A stretch of DNA of 64,000 bases from contig JAIMAG010000001.1 of NCBI GenBank assembly GCA_023512135.1, positions 248,001-312,000 of the forward strand. The letters run 5' to 3'. Position numbers and translations under genes: made by a program. The notes below the pieces were generated by a model. The model was not told where the DNA came from. It did no database searches and was given only the letters and a program-made list of their open reading frames with translations. Positions 44,460-53,190 of the stretch are shown piece by piece (position 1 is the first letter of the stretch; every line of letters begins with the position of its first letter). The DNA is from Terriglobia bacterium. Its GTDB lineage: Bacteria; Acidobacteriota; Terriglobia; Acidiferrales; UBA7541.

Positions 44460-44915
44460 TTAATCCCCGCCGGGGGTGGTTTCGGTCCGTTCCCGTCGCC
44501 CCTTGGGGACTTCTTCGGTGAGCAGACCGAGCTGGTCGACGCCAGCAGCGCGCACTTCATCGACCACGCGAACCACTTCCCCGTATTTGGCCCGGGCGTC
44601 GCTGCGGATGTAGACGACTTTGTTCAGTTTGTTGGCCATCAGGTCGCTGACCCGCGCGGTGATCTGATCCACCGGGAGAGGGTCGGTGCCTAGGTAGATG
44701 CGGTGATCGCGGGTGATGGCGATGACCACGGCATCTTCGCGGTCGGCTTCTTGCATTTCTCGCGGATTGCGCACCTGCGCCATATCCACCGAGATGCCTT
44801 TCTGCAACATCGGCGTGACCACCATGAAGATGATCAGCAGCACGAGCATGATGTCGGCCATGGGAATCACGTTCGGCTGCGACATCACGCCCGGGGCTCG
44901 TGGTTTATAGGCCAT
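44460..44915 (-). CDS. exbD: ExbD/TolR-family biopolymer transport protein (first copy)
   Basis: The 151-residue protein has 'PNVIPMADIMLVLLIIFMVVT' as its single membrane helix (about 14-36), with the conserved Asp in MADI, then a periplasmic domain with 'ITRDHRIYLGTDPLPVDQITA' and 'EVVRVVDEVRAAGVDQLGLLT'. It lies 21 bases after exbB and 18 before the second exbD, as an operon. Two ExbD paralogues next to one ExbB is a common arrangement in this kind of bacterium and may form hetero-oligomers. It converts proton flow through ExbB into TonB movement. Confidence 0.93.
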   Translation of the reverse strand: MAYKPRAPGVMSQPNVIPMADIMLVLLIIFMVVTPMLQKGISVDMAQVRNPREMQEADREDAVVIAITRDHRIYLGTDPLPVDQITARVSDLMANKLNKVVYIRSDARAKYGEVVRVVDEVRAAGVDQLGLLTEEVPKGRRERTETTPGGD

Positions 44916-44936
44916 GGCTGACGTTCCTCCGCTGGC

Positions 44937-45662
44937 TTACTTGCGACCCGCGCGCCGGGTGATGAAGTAGTTGATCAGCTCCATCGAGCTGTTGTCCATC
45001 TCCACGTCGAAGGCCTCCACCTTGTTCGTGAAGTAGTTGTAGGCCCACACGGCAGGGATGGCGACCAGCAGCCCGAGCGCGGTGGCCACCAGGGCTTCTG
45101 CGATACCACCGGCAACCGCGGAAAGACCGGCAGCCTTCTGCTCACTGATGCCCTTGAAGGCGTTGATGATCCCGACCACGGTGCCGAACAAACCCACGAA
45201 TGGAGCGGTCGAGCCGATCGTGGCCAGCCCGGACAGTCCCCGCTTCATGTCTGCATGCACGATGGCCACGGAACGTTCCAGGCCGCGGCGGGCCGCTTCG
45301 ATGACCTCTTCTTCAGGCACCTGCTGCGAAGCTGCCTGAAACTCGGTCAGCCCGGTGGCCACCACCTTGGCGATGTGGGACTTTTTGTTCCGCTCGGCGA
45401 TGGAGATGGCTTCGTCGAGCCGGCCTTCCTGCAGCGCCCCCTTCACCTGATGGATGAAGATGCGCGACTGTTTGCGTGCGGCGCTGTACAGCAGCGCGCG
45501 TTCAATCATGATGGCCACCGACCACGCGGACAGCAAAAACAGGATCACTACCACGATCTTCGCGATCAGGCCCATCGAACCCCACATCTGACGTAAGTCC
45601 CAACCGACGTACTGGCCCTCCTGCAGGATCCAGAACGCCAACAGCGAAAGATTCGCAAGCAT
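44937..45662 (-). CDS. exbB: MotA/TolQ/ExbB proton-channel family protein
   Basis: Three membrane helices are visible: about 28-48 ('LIAKIVVVILFLLSAWSVAIM'), about 155-175 ('LATIGSTAPFVGLFGTVVGII') and about 193-215 ('AVAGGIAEALVATALGLLVAI'). The second and third are the canonical TolQ/ExbB helices with the conserved Thr/Ser/Ala-Gly faces. The cytosolic loop and the 'AARRGLERSVAIVHADMKRGL' helix match the family. It forms the pentameric channel that powers TonB (or TolA). It is flanked by TonB and ExbD genes, so the TonB system is more likely than Tol-Pal. Confidence 0.93.
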   Translation of the reverse strand: MLANLSLLAFWILQEGQYVGWDLRQMWGSMGLIAKIVVVILFLLSAWSVAIMIERALLYSAARKQSRIFIHQVKGALQEGRLDEAISIAERNKKSHIAKVVATGLTEFQAASQQVPEEEVIEAARRGLERSVAIVHADMKRGLSGLATIGSTAPFVGLFGTVVGIINAFKGISEQKAAGLSAVAGGIAEALVATALGLLVAIPAVWAYNYFTNKVEAFDVEMDNSSMELINYFITRRAGRK

Positions 45663-45719
45663 GTTTTTCGTTCCTCCTCGACTTCGATCGTTTCAACCGT
45701 TCGGACCACGCCGCGCAGC

Positions 45720-46475
45720 CTACCCGCCCAGGGTAAAGACCACGTCGATCGTGGTGATGACTTCCACCGGTTCGCCGTTCAGCAGCGTGGGTTGGTAACG
45801 CCACTGCCGGACGGCGTCCAGTGCGGCCGGCACCAACAGCTGCGGGCCGGAGATCACCTGCAACTCCTGAATCGTGCCGTCTTTGGCGATGATGGCCTGC
45901 AGGCGAACCACACCCTGCACCCGCGCCGACTTGGCCAGTGCCGGATAAACCGGTTTCGGCTGGTAGATGGCTTTGGCTTGCTGCACCTGGCCACCCACCC
46001 GGATCCGCTGCGGCGTTTCCTTCGGCGGTGGCGGTGGCGGCAGGTTCGAGCCGACCACACCCCCGATGATCCCGCCGAGCACGCCGCCGGCTTGTCCGCC
46101 GGGCACACCGCCGGGCACACCCCCCGCCACGCCCACCACGCCCACATCCGGTGGCAGGGCTTCTTCCTTGATGATTTTCACTTCCTTGGGAATCGCCGTC
46201 GGCGCCATCATCTTCCCTGCCTGGATGATGCGCGCCGTGGGCCGGACGCGCTGCACCTGCGGCTGAGCTGCCGGCGGCGGAGGGGGCGGCGGTGGAGGCG
46301 GCGGAGCCACCAGGAAGGTGGTCAGCATCGTCTTCGGCAGCGCCTCGGTGTAGATCAGCGGAACGAGAATCAGAATCCCGACAAAGAGGCTCTGCAAGGT
46401 GAAGGAGAGCAGGAACGCCCAGCCGGTCTTCCTCTTCTTCTTGACCGGAGTGGACTCGACCATTTCATCGAACAT
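45720..46475 (-). CDS. tonB: TonB-family energy transducer with Pro- and Gly-rich linkers
   Basis: A basic head ('TPVKKKRKTG') precedes the single membrane anchor (about 17-42). Then comes a run of 11 consecutive Pro after APP (about 58-70), a Gly/Val-rich linker of about 40 residues (GGVPGGVPGGQAGGVLGG), another poly-Pro segment, and the C-terminal TonB domain 'KPVYPALAKSARVQGVVRLQA' with 'IIAKDGTIQELQVISGP' and 'LDAVRQWRYQPTLLNGEPVEV' (about 170-250). The domain spans the periplasm to contact TonB boxes of receptors such as the one at 9745. It lies only four bases after secF and 57 before exbB. A Gly-rich linker is unusual for well-studied TonB but seen in acidobacterial-type proteins. Confidence 0.92.
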   Translation of the reverse strand: MFDEMVESTPVKKKRKTGWAFLLSFTLQSLFVGILILVPLIYTEALPKTMLTTFLVAPPPPPPPPPPPAAQPQVQRVRPTARIIQAGKMMAPTAIPKEVKIIKEEALPPDVGVVGVAGGVPGGVPGGQAGGVLGGIIGGVVGSNLPPPPPPKETPQRIRVGGQVQQAKAIYQPKPVYPALAKSARVQGVVRLQAIIAKDGTIQELQVISGPQLLVPAALDAVRQWRYQPTLLNGEPVEVITTIDVVFTLGG

Positions 46476-46479
46476 GTTA

Positions 46480-47724
46480 TTACCTCCTCCCGGCCGTTGC
46501 CAGGCGCCGGTCGGTGATTTCCGTTTTGCGGGGTCCGCCAGCCGCGGAGCCGGTCAGGGCGCCGCGGCCCCGCCAATTCGCCCAGCCGACCACCATCGCT
46601 GCTGCGATGCCCACGCTGGAATAGGTGCCCACCAGAATGCCCACGACCAGAACGAACGAGAACCCGCGCAACACCTCGCCCCCGAACAAGAACAGTATGA
46701 GCACAACCAGAAACGTCAGACCGCTGGTCAGCACGGTGCGCGACAACGTCTGATTGATCGAACGATTCGCAATTTCGGCCAGCGGCTCGCGCCGCATCAG
46801 GCGCAGATTTTCGCGCATGCGGTCGAAAATCACGATGGTGTCGTTCATCGAATACCCGACCAGCGTCAACAGAGCCGCAATGACCGTCAGCGAGAGCTCG
46901 TAGTTGAACAGGGTGAAAAACCCGAGCGTGATCAGCACGTCATGGACGACCGCTGCGACTGCCGCTGCACCGTATACCCACTCGAAGCGAAAGGCAATAT
47001 ACACCAGCATGCCGGCCAATGCATAGAGGGTGGCCAGCACCGCCTGCTGGCGCAACTGCTGGCCCACCCGGGGGCCGACAATTTCCGCGCTGCGCACGGC
47101 GAAGCGTCCCAGGTAGAACTGCTCGCGCAGGGCCGCCAGTGCGGCATCGTTGATGCCCTCGACCTGGCGCAGTTCTTCGAAGGCGGTCAGCAGGCCGCTG
47201 CGCTCGCGGTCGCGGAAGGTCAGCACGGCTTCGGCCAGTTCGTTGTAGCGCTCGCCAGCCGCTGGTCCCAGCCCGAGGGGGTCGCGGCGAGCCAGCGCCG
47301 CCGCCACGGCATCAGGAGTCGCCGCATTGAAATCCTGCTTGTTGGGCTCCGGTCGGTCGAAGGCCCCGCGCAAGGCCGCCAGGATAGCCTCTTTTCCAGC
47401 TTCCAGCGCTTCTACCTCGTCTTCGGCCTGCAGCTCGAGCTGGATGACCACCTCGTTGGTGCTGGCGCCGGTCAAATCCCAGCTCTGCTGGATGATGCTG
47501 TTGCCCAAGCCGCGTTGCGCCAGGGCGGCGCGGATCTGATCCACGCCGGGCATTTCTGCAAAGCGAACATAAACTACCGTGCCGCCCCGAAAATCAATTC
47601 CGTAGCGCAGCCCACCCTGGCTGTACCAGGCCCAGCCGCTGACCAACAACAGCAGCGCTGAGATGGCGAGGAAGTACTTCGTCTTCCCCAGCCAATCAAT
47701 ATTGACGTTGTGCAGGATCTGCAT
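46480..47724 (-). CDS. secF: protein-export membrane protein SecF
   Basis: Six membrane helices with the SecF signature: 'GIDFRGGTVVYVRF' after helix 1 (about 38-51), and the C-terminal block 'AVVHDVLITLGFFTLFNYELS', 'ALLTLVGYSMNDTIVIFDRMR', 'RTVLTSGLTFLVVLILFLFGG'. SecD and SecF pull on substrates emerging from SecYEG using the proton or sodium gradient. The periplasmic loop is somewhat enlarged (about 150 residues with extra helices). secD ends 131 bases upstream. The stop is four bases before the tonB start, an unusual neighbour for secF. Confidence 0.95.
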   Translation of the reverse strand: MQILHNVNIDWLGKTKYFLAISALLLLVSGWAWYSQGGLRYGIDFRGGTVVYVRFAEMPGVDQIRAALAQRGLGNSIIQQSWDLTGASTNEVVIQLELQAEDEVEALEAGKEAILAALRGAFDRPEPNKQDFNAATPDAVAAALARRDPLGLGPAAGERYNELAEAVLTFRDRERSGLLTAFEELRQVEGINDAALAALREQFYLGRFAVRSAEIVGPRVGQQLRQQAVLATLYALAGMLVYIAFRFEWVYGAAAVAAVVHDVLITLGFFTLFNYELSLTVIAALLTLVGYSMNDTIVIFDRMRENLRLMRREPLAEIANRSINQTLSRTVLTSGLTFLVVLILFLFGGEVLRGFSFVLVVGILVGTYSSVGIAAAMVVGWANWRGRGALTGSAAGGPRKTEITDRRLATAGRR

Positions 47725-47855
47725 GACGCCCTTTTGTCTGTTGATTAGACACCGTAGCGTGTGGCTCGGTTCCCGGCCGTTTGTCGCCTATCCGAGCTCC
47801 GTCCACCCAGAAACCACAGATTCAGAACCACTTGTCTACCTACCCCTTTCACTTT

Positions 47856-49487
47856 TTAAATGCTCAAAGCTGCCTGTCGGCCAGCGCGCTCGAGCTGCCA
47901 GAGGAAAATTGTGCGCGAAACGTAGATCGCCGTGACCAGGTTGGTCAGCAAGCCAATTGTCAAGGTGATGGCAAAGCCGCGGATCGGTCCCGTGCCGAAC
48001 AAAAACAGGAACAAGCAAGAAACAATGGTTGTAACGTGCGTGTCGATGATGGTCAGAAAGGCGCGGCTGAAGCCGGTGTCTACGGCCGAAGCGGGTGCCT
48101 TGCCCAGCCGCAGCTCTTCGCGGATGCGCTCGAACACCAGCACGTTCGAGTCCACGGCCATACCAATGGTCAGAATCACTCCGGCGATGCCCGGCAGCGT
48201 GAGCACGGCACCAAAGTAGGCCAGCGCGGCCAGCAGCAACACCAGGTTCAGCAGCAGGCCCACCGAAGCGTTGATGCCGGCCTTCTTGTAGTAGAGCAGC
48301 ATCAGGATCATGACCAGAATCAGGCTGAGCACCGAAGCAATGAAGCCCTGGCGGATGGAGTCGGCCCCGAGCGAGGGGCCCACCACACGTTCTTCCAGAT
48401 AGCGGATCGAGGCAGGCAGTGCACCCGCGCGGAGTACCAGAGCGAGGTCCTGTGCTTCCTGCTGGCTAAATTCTTCGATCACTCCCTGGTCGTCGATGCG
48501 GCTGTTGATGACCGGGGCATTGTAGGTGCGACCCTCGAGCACGACGGCGAGCCGCTGGCCGACATTGGCTTCCGTAAACGGACCGAAGCGTGCCGCGCCG
48601 TCGCGCGACAGCGTGAAATGGACTGCGTAGCGTCCCGGGCTGCGCGTCGAAGGGCCGACGGTGGCGGTGCGCAGGTCGCGCCCGGTGACGACCGGCGTGC
48701 GGTCGAGCAACCACCAAACTTCCGACAACTGCGGTTCGCCCGGGTTGGCGCGTTCAGCGCGACCGCGCACCAATTCCGTGCCCACCGGCAACACGCCACC
48801 CATCTGCGCCAGCGCCTCGGCCTGTGTGCGGTACGGCCCGCCGCGCACCAGCCGCAGCTCCAGCTGGCCGCCGGCCTGAATCACCGCCTTGGCGCGCGCC
48901 GGGTCGCCCTCGCCGGGAAGCTGGACCAGGATTTCGTTTTCGCCGCGACCGTGTTCGGCGATGGTAGGCTCGGTCAGGCCGAGCGCATCGATGCGCCGGC
49001 GAATCGTTTCGATGGACTGCCGCATGGTGTCGCGGCGAATTTGTGCCGCGACAGTGGCACGCATCGTGAGCGTGTAGCTGTTGGCTTCGCCGGGCGCCGG
49101 GCCAAGATCCCAGCCGGGGAAATTGTCGCTCACCAAGCTGCGAAGCGTTCCGGCCTGGTCGGCGGGCACGTTGCGAATCAGGATGTGAGTGCTGTCGAGC
49201 TTGCGCACTTCTTCGAAGGGAATATTGTGTGCCGGGTCGCGGAGCAGGTCGGTGAGCCGATCCACGGTGCGGTCGCACTCCAGATGGACCGCCTCTTCGA
49301 CCTGAACCTGCAGAACCATGTGGGTGCCGCCGCGCAGATCCAGTCCTAGCTTGATGCGGTTTTCGAAATTTTCCCGGAGATCTTGCCAGGAGGTGGGCGG
49401 GAACTTCGGCAGTCCAAACAGGCCGAACAGCGAGAGCAGGGTCAGGGCCAGAATCAGGAACACTCGGGTTTTGACGGTGGTGCTCAT
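47856..49487 (-). CDS. secD: protein-export membrane protein SecD
   Basis: The 543-residue protein has an N-terminal helix, then 'KLGLDLRGGTHMVLQVQVEEA' (P1 head, about 48-68), a large periplasmic domain with 'ILVQLPGEGDPARAKAVIQAG', and six-helix C-terminal SecDF block with 'VLTIGMAVDSNVLVFERIREE' and 'GFSRAFLTIIDTHVTTIVSCL'. It partners SecF and YajC in the Sec accessory complex that pulls exported proteins across the membrane and keeps up the gradient-driven final step. It is in the classical order tgt-yajC-secD-secF. Confidence 0.96.
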   Translation of the reverse strand: MSTTVKTRVFLILALTLLSLFGLFGLPKFPPTSWQDLRENFENRIKLGLDLRGGTHMVLQVQVEEAVHLECDRTVDRLTDLLRDPAHNIPFEEVRKLDSTHILIRNVPADQAGTLRSLVSDNFPGWDLGPAPGEANSYTLTMRATVAAQIRRDTMRQSIETIRRRIDALGLTEPTIAEHGRGENEILVQLPGEGDPARAKAVIQAGGQLELRLVRGGPYRTQAEALAQMGGVLPVGTELVRGRAERANPGEPQLSEVWWLLDRTPVVTGRDLRTATVGPSTRSPGRYAVHFTLSRDGAARFGPFTEANVGQRLAVVLEGRTYNAPVINSRIDDQGVIEEFSQQEAQDLALVLRAGALPASIRYLEERVVGPSLGADSIRQGFIASVLSLILVMILMLLYYKKAGINASVGLLLNLVLLLAALAYFGAVLTLPGIAGVILTIGMAVDSNVLVFERIREELRLGKAPASAVDTGFSRAFLTIIDTHVTTIVSCLFLFLFGTGPIRGFAITLTIGLLTNLVTAIYVSRTIFLWQLERAGRQAALSI

Positions 49488-49553
49488 GGTCGCACGGCGA
49501 GATTTGAACCGCCCGGGGGAAGATTGCAGTGCAGGACGGGCATCGGCAGCAGC

Positions 49554-49889
49554 TCAGCTCTCCTTCGAGGGCGGGGGTTGCAGGGCGGCGATGGCGGAAC
49601 GGGCCACGCGCACCCGCACCTGGTCTGCGATGCGGAGCTGCACCGATTGCTCGTCGAGCCCGACGATGGTGCCATACAGACCGCCACTGGTGATGACCTG
49701 ATCGCCCGCTTTGAGCGAGGCCAGCATCTGCTGATGCCGTTTTTGCCGCCGCTGCGCCGGCAGGATCAGCAGGAAGTAGAACACCACCATGATCAGCAGG
49801 ATCGGGAACAGCGCAGCCAGCGCACTGCCGCCCTCGGCCTGTGCAAGCAGCTCAGGAGCGGGAATCGTCATCCTCGTGCCAGCAGCCAT
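49554..49889 (-). CDS. yajC: preprotein translocase subunit YajC
   Basis: The small protein (about 111 residues from the ATG at 49889; 105 from the ATG at 49871) has one membrane helix ('LFPILLIMVVFYFLLILPAQR') followed by 'RQKRHQQMLASLKAGDQVITSGGLYGTIV', the YajC core with the 'PQRKR'-like polar end of the helix. The longer frame upstream is Cys/Arg-rich and not part of the gene. YajC sits with SecDF at the translocon. It lies between tgt and secD in the usual order. The gap to tgt (277 bases) contains no other gene. Confidence 0.93.
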   Translation of the reverse strand: MAAGTRMTIPAPELLAQAEGGSALAALFPILLIMVVFYFLLILPAQRRQKRHQQMLASLKAGDQVITSGGLYGTIVGLDEQSVQLRIADQVRVRVARSAIAALQPPPSKES

Positions 49890-50166
49890 GATGTGACCGT
49901 ATCGTGCTCGAGCGCGTCGGGCAAGCGGCCCCCGGCGCCCCGTCGCTGCACGTCTTGCGCCTTCGGCGACCCTGCCGGCACCCCCCTCGGGCACTCCGGA
50001 GGGCGACACCTCGCCACACCTACATCGTTTCGAACGGGTCTGTACGCAGCGAACCGGGGAGAACCCGCGGCAAAGTCCCGACGCCTCTCCAAACCCGATA
50101 GGGTTGCGAATTTTACCAGAACTGTCAAGGCAAAACTGTCGAAGGGCTGCAGTCGCGCCGGCGCAG

Positions 50167-51297
50167 TTAGCTGGCCACGCCGGCCATGCGCTGGAACTCG
50201 CCGGCCAGATGCGCCACCGTGCCTTCGGCAATCGCCTGGCGGATCCGGCGCATTGTCTCCAGGTAGAAATAAAGGTTGTGATACGTGTTCAGGGTGGCGG
50301 CGAGGATTTCGCCGGAGACGAACAGGTGCCGGAGATAGGCGCGGGTGTAGCGGCGGCAGACCATGCAGGCACAGGTTTCGTCGGGCGGGCGCTGGTCAGC
50401 GGCGAATTCGGCGTTTTTGATTTGCAGCCGCCCCTGGCGGGTGAACAGTTGTCCGTTGCGGGCGTTGCGGGAAGGCAACACACAGTCCATCAGGTCTACC
50501 CCGCGGGTCACGTAGTCGAGCAGGTCTTCGGGCTTGCCGACCCCCATCAGATAGCGAGGCCGGTCGGCCGGCAACTGTTCGGTGACGACGCCGGTCATCG
50601 CGCAGGTCAGCTCGTGCGGTTCGCCGACGGCCAGCCCGCCGATCGCGTAGCCGGGAAAATCCATTTCGACCAGGGCAGCCGCGTTTTCGCGGCGCAGGGC
50701 GGCGTCGGTTCCACCCTGCACGATGGCGAACAGCGCCTGCTGTTCGGGGTCGGCGAGGCGCGCGAAATGCTGCTGCGCGCGTCGCGCCCAGGCCAGTGTG
50801 CGCCGCGCTGCTTCGGCCACGCGGACGTGGTCGGCCGGCAGCGCCACGCACTCGTCGAGCACCATGGCGATGTCGGAGCCGAGCGCAACCTGAATCTCCA
50901 CGGCCAGCTCCGGCGTCAGGAAATGTTCGCGACCGTCCAGGTGCGAACGGAAGCGCACGCCTTCGTCGTGGACGGCGCGGAGGTCGGCTAGGCTGAAGAC
51001 CTGATAGCCGCCCGAATCGGTCAGAATTGCGCGCGACCAGCCCATGAAGCGGTGCAGTCCGCCCATCTGGCGAATCAACGCATGGCCGGGGCGGAGGAAC
51101 AAATGGTAGGTGTTGGCGAGCAGGATTTCTGCGCCCAGCTCCTCGAGCATCTGCTGCGTCAACCCTTTGACCGTGCCGGCTGTGCCCACGGGCATGAACG
51201 CAGGCGTTTCGACGGTGCCGTGCGCGGTGTGCAGCCGGCCCAGGCGCGCGCCGCTCGGGTCGGTTTTCAGCAGTTCGAACCGAATCGCCACGGGCAA
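50167..51297 (-). CDS. tgt: tRNA-guanine transglycosylase
   Basis: Strong signatures: 'TPAFMPVGTAGTVKGLTQQML' (about 31-51), 'GAEILLANTYHLFLRPGHALI', the catalytic Asp in 'AILTDSGGYQVFSLA' (about 90-104), 'FAIVQGGTDAALRRENAAALV', 'GYAIGGLAVGEP' (about 210-221), 'DLMDCVLPSRNARNG' and the zinc site C-x-C-x2-C ... H in 'CACMVCRRYTRAYLRHLF' (about 305-322). The enzyme swaps guanine 34 of GUN tRNAs for preQ1 on the way to queuosine. It leads the sec-accessory run. Length (376) is normal. Confidence 0.97.
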   Translation of the reverse strand: MPVAIRFELLKTDPSGARLGRLHTAHGTVETPAFMPVGTAGTVKGLTQQMLEELGAEILLANTYHLFLRPGHALIRQMGGLHRFMGWSRAILTDSGGYQVFSLADLRAVHDEGVRFRSHLDGREHFLTPELAVEIQVALGSDIAMVLDECVALPADHVRVAEAARRTLAWARRAQQHFARLADPEQQALFAIVQGGTDAALRRENAAALVEMDFPGYAIGGLAVGEPHELTCAMTGVVTEQLPADRPRYLMGVGKPEDLLDYVTRGVDLMDCVLPSRNARNGQLFTRQGRLQIKNAEFAADQRPPDETCACMVCRRYTRAYLRHLFVSGEILAATLNTYHNLYFYLETMRRIRQAIAEGTVAHLAGEFQRMAGVAS

Positions 51298-51332
51298 GAG
51301 TGTAGCAGGACTGCCGCGGCTGTGGGACGGAC

Positions 51333-52103
51333 TCAGCCGAAGACAGCCGCCAGACCCACCTTGCCCAGCACGTACACTCCCCAGGGCACCAGAGCAATGC
51401 CGAAGGCCTTGCCCGTCGTCAACTTCTTGGGCGCAGCGGCGGCGAAACCTACGGCCAGCAGAAACAGGGTCCAGAACGTGAAGAGGTCCAGCTCGCCGGC
51501 CAGCGCGCGCAGTGCAGGCGAGGTCTCCTCGGACAAGAACGCGCCCGCATGCGAAGCCAGCAGGTCCTGGATATCCACATCAGAGGGATCTTTCAGGTAA
51601 ATCACCGCCAATCCGCCCAGCCCGGACAACGCCCAGGGCATGTAGGCATGCGCGGTGATGGCCAGCGCAGTTTTGTAGCGCAGTGCGGCGCTGCCGAGCA
51701 CGTTCATCGCCAGCAGCATGACGCCTGCAACGACCGCGATGATCACAGCATAGGAAAGCGTGCCGATTCCGTAGCCGACCCGTTTGCTGATGTCGGCCCG
51801 GCGTTGCAACACGGCACTGCGCTGCTCGGCAGGCACCTGTTCGAGCTGTTGCGCAAATCGCGGGTTCCGCTCCATCTGCCGCTGCAGATATCGCTCCCAG
51901 CCCACCCGTTCGGTGAAGCTATAGGTGATGGCCAGCGAGAGCGCCGTGTAGAGGAGAACCGGAGCAATCCAGGCAGGATGCCGTGCCAGCTCAGCAAAGG
52001 TTTCCGCGGGACTAAAAAGAACACCCAGCATCCGCGCCAGCGCCCCGCGGCGAGGGCGCTCCGCCGGAGCGGGAGTGGCAGGGACCGTCGCGTGGTGGGA
52101 CAC
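51333..52103 (-). CDS. Yip1-family multi-pass membrane protein
   Basis: The GTG at 52103 is preferred because AAAGGAGG lies five bases upstream; the frame continues to 52157 without a site. After a Pro-rich soluble head (about 1-25) there are five hydrophobic stretches: 'AWIAPVLLYTALSLAITYSF' (about 45-65), 'AVIIAVVAGVMLLAMNVLG', 'HAYMPWALSGLGGLAVIYLKD', 'FTFWTLFLLAVGFAAAAP', 'FGIALVPWGVYVLGKVGLAAV'. This is the Yip1-domain layout ('LGVLFSPAETFAELARHPAW' is the characteristic first motif). Function in bacteria is unknown. It is convergent in orientation with no co-transcribed neighbour. Confidence 0.8.
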   Translation of the reverse strand: MSHHATVPATPAPAERPRRGALARMLGVLFSPAETFAELARHPAWIAPVLLYTALSLAITYSFTERVGWERYLQRQMERNPRFAQQLEQVPAEQRSAVLQRRADISKRVGYGIGTLSYAVIIAVVAGVMLLAMNVLGSAALRYKTALAITAHAYMPWALSGLGGLAVIYLKDPSDVDIQDLLASHAGAFLSEETSPALRALAGELDLFTFWTLFLLAVGFAAAAPKKLTTGKAFGIALVPWGVYVLGKVGLAAVFG

Positions 52104-52239
52104 AGACCCTCCTTTGCTCCCTTTGCGTGCTGCTGTAGAAACATACGCTGCGGCCACAAGAAAGTTTCACCGTGGCCGGCCCTTCCTGCAGATTCCAGGT
52201 GCGCGGTGGCTGCGGCTGAAGCATAATCATGGCGGCCGC

Positions 52240-52536
52240 ATGGCGGCTTCGGCTATGCAGATCGGACGCGTGGTTGGCGACGTGGTGGCCACGCAGAAAT
52301 CGCCCTCCCACCACGGCCGCAAAATTTTGCTCGTGCAACTGCTCAACCTGGACGGCAGCCCGCGGGGCGAGCCGATACTGGCCCTGGACGCTGTGGACGC
52401 CGGAGTGGGTGACAGGGTCCTGGTTGTCCTGGAAGGGTTTTCAGCCATGACGGCGGTGGGCCGCCCCGACTCTCCCATCGATATGGCCGTGGTCGGCGTG
52501 ATCGACGAGCTGCACGTGACCGACGACGTCACCTGA
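52240..52536 (+). CDS. EutN/CcmL-family microcompartment vertex protein (orphan)
   Basis: The 98-residue protein (MAASAM... from 52240; MQIGRV from 52255 also possible) matches the EutN/CcmL pentamer family throughout: 'MQIGRVVGDVVATQKSPSHHG', 'KILLVQLLNLDGSPRGEPILA', 'LDAVDAGVGDRVLVVLEGFSA', 'PIDMAVVGVIDELHV'. Such pentamers cap the vertices of bacterial microcompartments. No BMC-H or BMC-T shell gene and no encapsulated enzyme is in the window, so the partner genes lie elsewhere or the protein works outside a compartment. The neighbours are a Yip1 protein and a PEBP protein, and neither is a compartment gene. Confidence 0.85.
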   Translation: MAASAMQIGRVVGDVVATQKSPSHHGRKILLVQLLNLDGSPRGEPILALDAVDAGVGDRVLVVLEGFSAMTAVGRPDSPIDMAVVGVIDELHVTDDVT

Positions 52537-52592
52537 ACGTTCCAGCTCGCGCGGCACCGCCGCTGCCAAAGAGGCTGCTTGCGGAATCGGGG

Positions 52593-53129
52593 ATGCTGCT
52601 TCGCGCAGGCGCTGCGGTCGCAGTAGCTTTCGTGCTGTTTGCAGGCAGCGGGAAAGGAGACCGGAGCATGGCGCTGCACCTGACCAGCACCGCATTCGAG
52701 CCGAACGGCACCATCCCGAAAAAGTACACTTGCGACGGGCCGGACGTTTCGCCTCCGCTCGCCTGGAACGACCCGCCGGCTGGCACACAGAGCTTTGCCC
52801 TCATCATGGACGATCCCGATGCACCGGCCGGCACCTGGGTGCACTGGGTGCTGTTCAACCTGCCGGCTTCGGCGCGAGCTCTGCCGGAAAATGTTCCCAA
52901 AGTCGAGCAGCTCGCGGACGGCGCCCTGCAGGGTCGCAACGATTTCCGCCGCATCGGTTACGGCGGGCCGTGTCCGCCCAGGGGGCCGGCGCACCGGTAC
53001 TTCTTCAAGCTCTACGCGCTCGATACGCGCCTGGGGCTGCGCGCCGGTGCGAGCAAAGCGGACGTGGAACGGGCCATGGCGGGCCACATCCTGGCGCAGG
53101 GAGAACTGGTCGGCCGCTATGGCCGCTGA
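52593..53129 (+). CDS. PEBP/YbhB-type Raf-kinase-inhibitor-like protein, exported
   Basis: The N-terminal 22 residues (MLLRAGAAVAVAFVLFAGSG) form a signal segment. The rest is the PEBP fold: 'LTSTAFEPNGTIPKKYTCDGP', 'VSPPLAWNDPPAGTQSFALIM', the ligand-binding loop 'DDPDAPAGTWVHWVLFNLPA' (about 73-92) and 'GRNDFRRIGYGGPCPPRGPAH' (about 117-137), ending 'DVERAMAGHILAQGELVGRYG'. Bacterial members bind small anionic ligands; function is unknown. A later ATG at 52668 would give the bare fold without export. It lies two genes upstream of ruvAB on the same strand. Confidence 0.88.
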   Translation: MLLRAGAAVAVAFVLFAGSGKGDRSMALHLTSTAFEPNGTIPKKYTCDGPDVSPPLAWNDPPAGTQSFALIMDDPDAPAGTWVHWVLFNLPASARALPENVPKVEQLADGALQGRNDFRRIGYGGPCPPRGPAHRYFFKLYALDTRLGLRAGASKADVERAMAGHILAQGELVGRYGR

Positions 53130-53190
53130 GCGAACACGCCGGCCCGCGGCGGCTTGCTTCCGGAGCAGCGCTGGGAAATAATCGGCGGCG

